DNA of 64,000 bases from an uncultured Eubacterium sp. (GTDB taxonomy: Bacteria > Bacillota > Clostridia > Lachnospirales > Lachnospiraceae), in assembly GCA_910584065.1 (NCBI GenBank), contig CAJTZN010000004.1:1-64000 (forward strand), in the 5' to 3' direction. Below the pieces are notes generated by a model, which made no database searches, had not been told where the DNA came from, and saw only the letters and a program-made list of their open reading frames with translations. Of this stretch, positions 1 through 6,149 are shown one piece after another. Made by a program: the position numbers and the translations under genes. How positions within the stretch are numbered: position 1 is the first letter of the stretch; the number at the start of each line of letters is the position of its first letter.

Positions 1-169
1 CCGCCCGGATCTTTTCATCGATCATTTCATTCATTTTGTCTTCTATATTTTCTTCTATTTTGTCTTCTATATTTTCTTCTATTTTGTCTTCCATGTTTTC
101 GCTGTTTCTTTCATCGTTCATTCCCATCCGTTCGGATTCTCTTCCATCCCACATAGTTCGATTTGGCAT
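1..169 (-). CDS. ECF-associated membrane regulator, N-terminal fragment (cut by window edge)
   Basis: Reading from an ATG at 169 towards the window edge gives MPNRTMWDGRESERMG and about 40 more residues, nearly identical to the start of the protein at 3888-5159. A GAGGG ribosome site lies just upstream. It is therefore the second copy of the membrane partner of the sigma factor at 315-812. It carries two extra 8-residue EENIEDKI units relative to its paralogue. Whether the rest of the gene is intact lies outside the window. Confidence 0.75.
   Translation of the reverse strand, partial: MPNRTMWDGRESERMGMNDERNSENMEDKIEENIEDKIEENIEDKMNEMIDEKIRA
33..92. repeat. 24-bp tandem repeat inside the partial regulator gene
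   Basis: Two perfect 24-bp units (33-56 and 57-80) are followed by a partial third unit at 81-92. The unit keeps the reading frame and encodes acidic EENIEDKI steps. The paralogous position near 5060 has a single, non-repeated version, so the array expanded here or contracted there after duplication. Confidence 0.85.
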
Positions 170-314
170 TTTTTATTTCCCTCACTTTTCTGCGCTGCTT
201 TTGTACAAAGCCGCGAACGGCTTACCGATCTGTGCCAGGCAGCGCAAGGACACAGACCACTATCCATCTCTTATTCCATTTTTTATTCCATTTTTTCTTC
301 CACTTTTTCCTGAT

Positions 315-812
315 TTAAGCGTTTTCGCCATCATCTATGATCTGCCTCAGTTTTTTCCTCGCCCTGGCAAGACGGGACTTCACCGTACCTTCCGGCACAT
401 TGAGGATCGCTGCGGTCTCCCTCACGGAATATCCGCCGTAATAGTACAATAGCAGCACCGTACGGTATGCCTCGGAAACCTCCCGCACATATTCCCATAT
501 TTCTGTGTCCGGTGGTTCCTCCCAAAAGGGGATCGCCGCTGCAAGCTCGTCCGGATCGTATGGAATCAGCCACTTCCGCGCGGAAAGAATGTTTTTAGAT
601 GTATTGATGACAATGCGGATCAGCCAGCTGCGGAGGCTCTCTTCCTTTTCGAGGCTTCCCAGCTTTTCCCATGCCTTCAGAAGCGCCTCCGCGACGGCAT
701 CCTCGGCATCTGCTTCACTATTTAAGATGCCATACGAGAGCCGGTACATCACATCCTTAGCTTCTTCTACAGCAGCAGAAAAACGCTCTTTTGTTATTCT
801 GTTTTTGTTCAT
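315..812 (-). CDS. ECF RNA polymerase sigma factor (left copy)
   Basis: A 165-residue sigma-70-family ECF factor that directs RNA polymerase to a small regulon and is normally held by an adjacent membrane anti-sigma protein. Region 2 spans roughly residues 20-75 (SEADAEDAVAEALLKAW, then SWLIRIVINT). Region 4 spans about 110-160, with a helix-turn-helix around ETAAILNVPEGTVKSRLARA. The ATG at 812 was chosen because GGAG precedes it; the open frame to 920 would add residues with no sigma homology. It differs from the copy at 5292-5789 at very few residues (SVRETAA against SVKETAA, LRQII against LREII). The start of the partner gene follows at 169. Confidence 0.9.
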   Translation of the reverse strand: MNKNRITKERFSAAVEEAKDVMYRLSYGILNSEADAEDAVAEALLKAWEKLGSLEKEESLRSWLIRIVINTSKNILSARKWLIPYDPDELAAAIPFWEEPPDTEIWEYVREVSEAYRTVLLLYYYGGYSVRETAAILNVPEGTVKSRLARARKKLRQIIDDGENA

Positions 813-866
813 GCTCTTTTTTCTCCAAATCGCGATTCTTTGTATGATAAAAAAGATCTTTATATA

Positions 867-895
867 TAAGACAGATGAGAAGGGCATTTGGTTCC
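867..895 (-). promoter_or_regulatory. Putative ECF-type autoregulatory promoter, left copy
   Basis: On the minus strand GGAACC (890-895) and GTCTTA (867-872) are separated by 17 bases, 55 bases upstream of the sigma ATG. This spacing and the GGAAC-type -35 fit an ECF-recognised promoter, so the sigma factor may drive its own gene. Inferred from motif only. The MITE target duplication begins at the base next to the -35. Confidence 0.5.
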
Positions 896-901
896 CTAAA
901 A

Positions 902-1076
902 CCTGGATTCTCGGAAACACGTGACGAGAAATGCCAGAAACACCGATAAATACAAGCTTCTTACAAAAATCATATTCTCGTTATGCGTAAGTTCATGACG
1001 AGGCGGCAAATTTGGGAAAAGCTAGCGTTTATGCGGTATACAAGAATTTTCTCGTTATGTGTTTCGAGAATCCAGG
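902..1076. mobile_element. 175-bp MITE-like element with terminal inverted repeats
   Basis: The element begins CCTGGATTCTCGGAAACAC and ends with the imperfect inverse of that sequence (about 30-bp terminal inverted repeats). It is flanked by a 6-bp target duplication CTAAAA (896-901 and 1077-1082). The paralogous locus at 5873-5878 has a single CTAAAA and no insert, giving an exact empty site. The motif CTCGTTATG or its inverse CATGACGAG recurs four times inside, forming an internal stem around 977-1002. There is no coding capacity, so it would need a transposase supplied elsewhere. Confidence 0.85.
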
Positions 1077-1197
1077 CTAAAATGAAAAATTTTTTAAATT
1101 TTTTTGTTTTTTCTTAGTTTTTTAATTTTACTGTTTTTCCTGCTTTCTACCTATGCTCCGAGCTACAACGTTAAGACATTCCCAGGATCGGAATAAT

Positions 1198-1329
1198 TCA
1201 GTCATTTCCTCTTACCACCAGAATGGGTATGTGATCCCTTGTTTTCCCGTCCAGTACAATTACCCAGAGATAACATATCAGCCTTTCATTTCTTTTCTGT
1301 TCCACAGTTCCCGTCTTTTTCACATCCAT
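1198..1329 (-). CDS. 43-residue small protein downstream of abiEii
   Basis: A short open frame with ATG at 1329, preceded by a strong GGGGAGG ribosome site at 8-base spacing, and TGA at 1198-1200. It starts 38 bases after the stop of the AbiEii-like gene, so it could be the third cistron of that operon. The product is basic at its N-terminus, then carries LICYLWVIVLDGKT and HIPILVVRGND. I do not recognise the family. It could be a small accessory protein or the tail of a decayed gene; the ribosome site favours translation. Confidence 0.5.
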   Translation of the reverse strand: MDVKKTGTVEQKRNERLICYLWVIVLDGKTRDHIPILVVRGND

Positions 1330-1367
1330 CCCTTTCACCTCCCCTCTCATATCCTTTTCCTGCGGAT

Positions 1368-2354
1368 TTATCGAATCTTTCCCCTGTCAGGCTCCATTCT
1401 GCCATCCGTCTTTTTATCCCGGCACTTCCATAATGCCATCGGATGCTCCCTGATTCTTTTCAGTTCTTCTCCCTCAAATACAAGCTGCGGATTGTAAAGC
1501 CCTTTCCCAAATGACTCCCAAAAAATCCGTTCATCAACAGTTGGAATTAAAATTTCTGAAAGATACTTCCTTATCTCACCCTGAATCTCTAACAGTTTAA
1601 ACTTTTCACCATGCCTGAGAACCGGGTATAAATCCGTTGTAATACTACGTTTCGTTACCCTATCCAGATTTTCCAGGGCAAATTCCTTTGGCGGATGCTC
1701 TGCCCCGACTGCACTATAAAATACCACACATTTTCTAAGCATATCCAGTTGCGGGCTGTCAAACAGTTTATGCGTAATCATATTATGCACATCATATAAA
1801 TCCCTTGCTGCTGTCCTTGACAGCAATGCCACAATCTTTGCGGCAAATATCTCAACCGTATCAACCGATAAAACAGTAAGTTCGTCTGCCATCCACGGAA
1901 GGTATACCCTTCTTCTAACCACAGGAAGCACATGGCATCGGAGCATATAATTGACTTCTATTTTGAGGTTATCCTTCATCCCTCCTGCATTCCGGTACTC
2001 ATAAACAAAGGAATCCAATGCATGGTGGTTCTTTGATTTCGGACTCAGCCGGTACCCGTTCGCCTCCATATATCTGCTGATGCGGCTGCCCAGCACTTTC
2101 CTTATGGCAAGCATCTCTTCCCTTGCTGCATTTTTCGAGAAATCCAAATCAATATCAACAGACAATCTTGGTAAATCCAATATTGTGAGGTTAATGGCGG
2201 TACCGCCCTTTAATGCCAGATACTCCGAAAGCATATCATCCCCCTCAAAAAATCTCAATACGTCTGCAAGCCTGCATACTTTTTCAAAGGTATCTCTTAC
2301 AAAGCCCAGCTCTTTTGCCTGTTTTCCCAACTCCATCCTGTCAAATTGCATCAT
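1368..2354 (-). CDS. abiEii: AbiEii-family nucleotidyltransferase toxin
   Basis: A 328-residue member of the AbiEii/AbiGii nucleotidyltransferase family, the toxin half of type IV toxin-antitoxin systems that act in abortive phage infection. It shows KGGTAINL (about 49-56) followed by RLSVDIDLDF (63-72), the metal-binding Asp motif of the polymerase-beta fold, and further down AAKIVALL with RDLYDVHNM, matching the family's Lys and Asp motifs. ATGATG at 2351-2354 follows AAGGGAG; a more upstream in-frame start would add seven residues without a better site. It overlaps the antitoxin stop by 14 bases, implying translational coupling. Confidence 0.88.
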   Translation of the reverse strand: MMQFDRMELGKQAKELGFVRDTFEKVCRLADVLRFFEGDDMLSEYLALKGGTAINLTILDLPRLSVDIDLDFSKNAAREEMLAIRKVLGSRISRYMEANGYRLSPKSKNHHALDSFVYEYRNAGGMKDNLKIEVNYMLRCHVLPVVRRRVYLPWMADELTVLSVDTVEIFAAKIVALLSRTAARDLYDVHNMITHKLFDSPQLDMLRKCVVFYSAVGAEHPPKEFALENLDRVTKRSITTDLYPVLRHGEKFKLLEIQGEIRKYLSEILIPTVDERIFWESFGKGLYNPQLVFEGEELKRIREHPMALWKCRDKKTDGRMEPDRGKIR

Positions 2355-3102
2355 AATCACCCACTCCCTTGTCAATCAAACGCATAAAATCTGCCGGAAC
2401 ATACAGCCTCCATTTTGGATTCCATACATTATCTCCATTTTCTTTTATCAGATACCGTTTTCCATCTGTGACATGTCTGCCTAAATATTTGAAAAAATCA
2501 TTGCTAAGTCCCAATTCATCCTGTAACTGTTCCATGATATATCCGCATTTCTGATACAAAAATTTATTATTATATGCCGATAATGCCTCCAGTATTTTTT
2601 CCTCTTTTACGCTTGGAACAAGCATCATACAGCGTACCACTTCTTCCAATCCTGCTATTTTATTAAAATCTTTTATGCTGTCAACAATGGTCTGCTCAAT
2701 TCCCGTCACCCGCAGCTTTCCATTTGATGCAATATCCGCATGTGCATTTCTCTCCATATGGTGGTACCAAATTCCATTGTATTCAAAATCCCGGAAGCGA
2801 AAGTCCGTTGCCACATAAACTTCATAAAACACCTGATTCGCATAACCAAATGCTTCAAACGCACTGTGATGGGTTATGACGGCATCCGGAAACATCAGGC
2901 TGCCTATTTGGTATCTTGACAATACAGGCTGCCTTGTTTCCAGACTGATGACTGCATAGAAATCCCTTTTTATTTTTTCAATATACCCTTTCTTCTGGTA
3001 ATCATAAAGAAGAGATTTTGCTGCTGCCTCGGAGCCTGTCAGCTCCATTACTGTCCTTTTATTGAAACATCCAAGTTCCAGCATTTTTTCATAATATTTC
3101 AT
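2341..3102 (-). CDS. abiEi: AbiEi-family antitoxin / transcriptional repressor
   Basis: A 253-residue protein with an N-terminal winged helix (CFNKRTVMELTG and a following basic strand, about 12-45) and the AbiEi C-terminal region. The family represses its own promoter and neutralises AbiEii. The ATG at 3102 follows a consensus AAGGAGGTGG, so 40 further residues of open frame upstream are not used. It is the first gene of the abiE operon, overlapping the toxin. The whole operon sits between two copies of the ECF sigma block, which suggests acquisition as a cassette. Confidence 0.87.
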   Translation of the reverse strand: MKYYEKMLELGCFNKRTVMELTGSEAAAKSLLYDYQKKGYIEKIKRDFYAVISLETRQPVLSRYQIGSLMFPDAVITHHSAFEAFGYANQVFYEVYVATDFRFRDFEYNGIWYHHMERNAHADIASNGKLRVTGIEQTIVDSIKDFNKIAGLEEVVRCMMLVPSVKEEKILEALSAYNNKFLYQKCGYIMEQLQDELGLSNDFFKYLGRHVTDGKRYLIKENGDNVWNPKWRLYVPADFMRLIDKGVGDYDAI

Positions 3103-3124
3103 CCTTATCCACCTCCTTGTACTA

Positions 3125-3153
3125 ATTTTATCGCAAACAGTTTCTTTTTTCAA
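3125..3153 (-). promoter_or_regulatory. Sigma-A promoter of the abiE operon
   Basis: TTGAAA (3148-3153) and TAAAAT (3125-3130) on the minus strand with 17-base spacing, ending 22 bases before the AbiEi ATG. The leader would be very short, holding little more than the ribosome site. Confidence 0.65.
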
Positions 3154-3372
3154 ACTTTTTGTGATCTTTTCGGGAATGCGGGTGTTAATTTTGTGAATCC
3201 GCATTCCTTTCACACCACACAATGGATCTTCTACTTTATTAATTTTAAATAGATCACAACATAAAAAATTTTGTATCTCTTCATCTGCCTCACTCTCCTC
3301 GTTTTCTATTGTATGTTCTTTTCATTTGTAAAAAGCAAAATGTAATCGCCTTGTTTTTTCCCTAACCTATTA

Positions 3373-3813
3373 TCATATGTAGCTTACATATTTTACACTT
3401 GCATATCCTCTGGTTCCCGTCTTTATACGCTTGACATAATAATAGCCTTTGCTCAGCTGGCTTTTATCAAAATTGATAGATACAACTTCGCCCTTATCCA
3501 TCAACTCCAACACCGTCGAAGTCAGCGATGGAGCTTTTCTCAGTCTGACGCCATCACCATAAACTTTACCACTCATTGTCGCTGAATAACACGAAACTGG
3601 GCTCAAACTGATTTCTCCATCCGCATTTACAACTGCTAGTTGAATGCTCCCTGTTCCTTCCTCATTCTCCGTAAAAGCAGCAGTGGAACAACTCTTTTCT
3701 TCATCTTTAGTTTTTGCAGATATTACCTGACATGCAGCAATCTTGCAAACGGAACTTGCCACAGCAGTCACGAGCAACATCGCCAAAAACCTCTTTTTGT
3801 TTCTAAAAAACAT
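3373..3813 (-). CDS. Secreted SH3-domain protein
   Basis: A 146-residue exported protein. A basic start followed by a hydrophobic stretch (about 9-30, FLAMLLVTAVASSVC) looks like a signal peptide. The C-terminal half (about 80-146) is a bacterial SH3-like domain with VRLRKAPSLTSTVLELMDKGE and a closing GYASVKYVSYI. Such domains usually bind cell-wall peptides. AGGAGG lies before the ATG at 3813. It follows the membrane regulator gene at 3888 by 74 bases in the same direction and may share its ECF operon. No catalytic domain is present. Confidence 0.75.
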   Translation of the reverse strand: MFFRNKKRFLAMLLVTAVASSVCKIAACQVISAKTKDEEKSCSTAAFTENEEGTGSIQLAVVNADGEISLSPVSCYSATMSGKVYGDGVRLRKAPSLTSTVLELMDKGEVVSINFDKSQLSKGYYYVKRIKTGTRGYASVKYVSYI

Positions 3814-3887
3814 ATTCTCTTCCTCCTGATTTATTATTGCAATTACATTTTGCTCTTATTTCGTAAACTCCCATCTCCCTGTAACAC

Positions 3888-5159
3888 TTATTGAATTTTT
3901 ATAAGTTCAAATTCATTTCCCTCCACCTCACTTGCTACCCGAACACACTCTTTTATATCTGATACATAAATAATCTCGTATATTATTTTAGATGTTACAC
4001 TATACGAAAACATATACCCCTCGCCATTTTCGCACGTTAAATAATACAACACCTTGCCTGTATGTTCCCTATCATTAATACGATAATAGCCAAGCGAGAA
4101 CTCTTTTATATTCTCTTGAGGTACTATCTTTTTTGCCATTTTCAAAACCTGTTTTCCATAATTACGGTAACGTTTTTCATTAATCTCAGTTCTATTCAAC
4201 CCCAAAGTGTTTCCATCATCAGCTTTTTTATCCTTTAGTTTCAACTCTGACAATTTCATCGTATCCTGTTCAAACACTACCTTCACCTTATGTTCCCATC
4301 CGTTTTTCTCGACCAAAACATCGAAATCACCCTCTTCATCCTGCTCCACCGTACACTCCGCACCAGCCGTGTCCCAGCCATACAAATCTTCAACGAGTTG
4401 TTTCCCTTTCTCCCCCGCCAGATCCCCTTCTTCGGTACCGTTGATATCCACAACTTTCTCTTCCGTATTTTCCGGCGCATCCCCTTCCCGGTCTTCCTGC
4501 ACCTTGTCCAACGAATACCTGGCCTTATACTGAAAATCCACGATCTGCAGCAGTTCCTCTTCACTCAATTCCCGCTCTGGCAGATAAAACGTCCCATTCT
4601 CATAGCAATAGCACAACTCCCCCAGCTCCACATCTTTTTCGGTTTCTACACAGGCAATTTCTTTTTTGGGAAAAAGCCCTTCCTTTTCGTACTTCTCCCT
4701 CAATTCGCGAAAGTTCTCTTCTTCCGTTTCAGACATCTCACGGGAATACCGGTCCGCGTCGACCTGCTGCTCCTGAACGACGGAATACATTTCTTCTACC
4801 TGCTCCGGTTTCATGGATTCCAGCCTTTTCTGGTACAGTCTCACTCCTGCGGCCACACCCGAAGATACGAGCACCACGCCGATCATAACAGCCATTGTTA
4901 TCGTTTTCGGAAAAATCCACCAGCGTTTCTTCTTTTCCGGCATCTTCTTTTCCGGCAGATTCTGCAAAACCTCTTTTATCCTCTTCTCGTAAGATTCCGG
5001 CAGGGGCTCTGCCGTGCGGATCAATTCCGCCCGGATCTTTTCATCGATCATTTCATTCATTTTGTCTTCTATATTTTCTTCCATGTTTTCGCTGTTTCTT
5101 TCATCGTTCATTCCCATCCGTTCGGATTCTCTTCCATCCCACATATTTCGATTTGGCAT
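3888..5159 (-). CDS. Membrane-anchored ECF sigma partner (putative anti-sigma)
   Basis: A 423-residue protein transcribed directly after the ECF sigma gene, the usual place for its regulator. The first ~80 residues are acidic and cytoplasmic (RSERMG-type start, then a DEKIRAELIRTAEPLPESYE segment that could bind sigma). One membrane helix lies at about 92-112 (ITMAVMIGVVLVSSGVAAGV). The remaining ~310 residues would be extracellular, very acidic and without a recognised domain. The ATG at 5159 is preceded by GAGGGG. A role as anti-sigma is inferred from position and topology, not from an identified anti-sigma domain. A truncated second copy begins at 169. Confidence 0.65.
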   Translation of the reverse strand: MPNRNMWDGRESERMGMNDERNSENMEENIEDKMNEMIDEKIRAELIRTAEPLPESYEKRIKEVLQNLPEKKMPEKKKRWWIFPKTITMAVMIGVVLVSSGVAAGVRLYQKRLESMKPEQVEEMYSVVQEQQVDADRYSREMSETEEENFRELREKYEKEGLFPKKEIACVETEKDVELGELCYCYENGTFYLPERELSEEELLQIVDFQYKARYSLDKVQEDREGDAPENTEEKVVDINGTEEGDLAGEKGKQLVEDLYGWDTAGAECTVEQDEEGDFDVLVEKNGWEHKVKVVFEQDTMKLSELKLKDKKADDGNTLGLNRTEINEKRYRNYGKQVLKMAKKIVPQENIKEFSLGYYRINDREHTGKVLYYLTCENGEGYMFSYSVTSKIIYEIIYVSDIKECVRVASEVEGNEFELIKIQ

Positions 5160-5291
5160 TTTTATTCCCCTCACTTTTCTGCACTGCTTTTGTACAAAGC
5201 CGCGAACGGCTTACCAATCTGTGCCGGGCAGCGCAAGGACACAGACCACTATCCGCCTCTTATTCCATTTTTTCTTCTACTTTTTCCTGAT

Positions 5292-5789
5292 TTAAGCGTT
5301 TTCGCCATCGTCTATGATCTCCCTCAGTTTTTTCCTCGCCCTGGCAAGACGGGACTTCACCGTGCCTTCCGGCACATTGAGGATCGCTGCGGTCTCCTTC
5401 ACGGAATATCCGCCGTAATAGTACAATAGCAGCACCGTACGGTACGCCTCGGAAACCTCCCGCACATATTCCCATATTTCTGTGTCCGGTGGTTCCTCCC
5501 AAAAGGGGATCGCCGCTGCAAGCTCGTCCGGATCGTATGGAATCAGCCACTTCCGCGCGGAAAGAATGTTTTTAGATGTATTGATGACAATGCGGATCAG
5601 CCAGCTGCGGAGGCTCTCTTCCTTTTCGAGGCTTCCCAGCTTTTCCCATGCCTTCAGAAGCGCCTCCGCGACGGCATCCTCGGCATCTGCTTCACTATTT
5701 AAGATGCCATACGAGAGCCGGTACATCACATCCTTAGCTTCTTCTACAGCAGCAGAAAAACGCTCTTTTGTTATTCTGTTTTTGTTCAT
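5292..5789 (-). CDS. ECF RNA polymerase sigma factor (right copy)
   Basis: 165 residues, almost identical to the product of 315-812, with region 2 at about 20-75 and the region 4 helix-turn-helix at about 125-155 (SVKETAAILNVPEGTVKSRL). GGAG precedes the ATG at 5789. The putative anti-sigma gene follows 132 bases downstream and is complete here, making this the likely functional sigma/anti-sigma pair. The family acts in envelope or antimicrobial stress responses; the signal cannot be read from sequence. Confidence 0.9.
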   Translation of the reverse strand: MNKNRITKERFSAAVEEAKDVMYRLSYGILNSEADAEDAVAEALLKAWEKLGSLEKEESLRSWLIRIVINTSKNILSARKWLIPYDPDELAAAIPFWEEPPDTEIWEYVREVSEAYRTVLLLYYYGGYSVKETAAILNVPEGTVKSRLARARKKLREIIDDGENA

Positions 5790-5843
5790 GCTCTTTTTTC
5801 TCCAAATCGCGATTCTTTGTATGATAAAAAAGATCTTTATATA

Positions 5844-5872
5844 TAAGACAGATGAGAAGGGCATTTGGTTCC
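5844..5872 (-). promoter_or_regulatory. Putative ECF-type autoregulatory promoter, right copy
   Basis: GGAACC (5867-5872) and GTCTTA (5844-5849) with 17-base spacing, 55 bases before the sigma ATG, identical to the left copy. This copy is uninterrupted: CTAAAA at 5873-5878 is the empty target site of the MITE found in the left copy. Confidence 0.5.
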
Positions 5873-5954
5873 CTAAAATGAAAAATTTTTTGATTTTTTT
5901 AAATTTTACTCTTTTTTCCGCCTTCTACGTCTGCTTTTCCATTTCTCTGTGCAG

Positions 5955-5981
5955 GGAGGTGACACAGGCAATGTCACCTCC
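5955..5981. terminator. 9-bp perfect hairpin, possible weak terminator or operator
   Basis: GGAGGTGAC (5955-5963) and GTCACCTCC (5973-5981) pair perfectly around a 9-base loop. No clear U tract follows on either strand, so intrinsic termination is doubtful; an operator or relic of a mobile element is equally possible. Confidence 0.35.
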
Positions 5982-5996
5982 TATATGAACTACCCA

Positions 5997-6083
5997 TTAT
6001 CTAAAGCCAATAAGCTTTCGTCCCGCCACTTTATCCATCACTGTATCGCGAGCCGTGAGCAGAATCACGGAAAGATCAGACGA
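5997..6083 (-). pseudogene. Remnant of an OmpR-type response regulator receiver domain
   Basis: Reading 6083 to 5997 gives SSDLSVILLTARDTVMDKVAG, then unrelated residues and a stop. VILLTARDT...D.V.G is the conserved segment around the switch Thr/Ser and following helix of OmpR-family receiver domains, which normally continues as LDAGADDYL. The phospho-Asp region, the rest of the receiver and the DNA-binding domain are missing. It is a short fragment left beside the SIR2 gene, presumably from a rearrangement. Confidence 0.45.
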
Positions 6084-6149
6084 GCAGCGCAGTCGGCAAT
6101 CCGCTTAATTCCTGAAAGCACTTTATTTCTGTGTATGAATTACTCCATA

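Larger units (their letters stand above)
1..1153. repeat. Left copy of ~0.9 kb direct duplication
   Basis: Bases 1-1153 match 5027 to about 5932 almost base for base once a 175-bp insertion at 902-1076 is removed. The repeat covers the N-terminal part of a membrane regulator gene, an entire ECF sigma gene and its promoter region. It may extend left beyond the window. Homology fades in the T-rich sequence after 1140. Confidence 0.9.
5027..5932. repeat. Right copy of ~0.9 kb direct duplication
   Basis: Near-identical to 1-1153 minus the MITE. It contains the start of the membrane regulator, the complete sigma gene and the promoter. Small differences include fewer acidic repeat units and a shorter T-rich stretch after the sigma stop. 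This copy, with a full-length partner gene, looks like the complete version. Confidence 0.9.

Noticed and set aside
4290..5429. Long plus-strand open frame (379 codons) opposite the sigma/regulator pair
   Set aside because: It lies antisense to two clear genes and its product is a Phe/Leu/His-rich string without domains; it is a shadow of acidic coding sequence.
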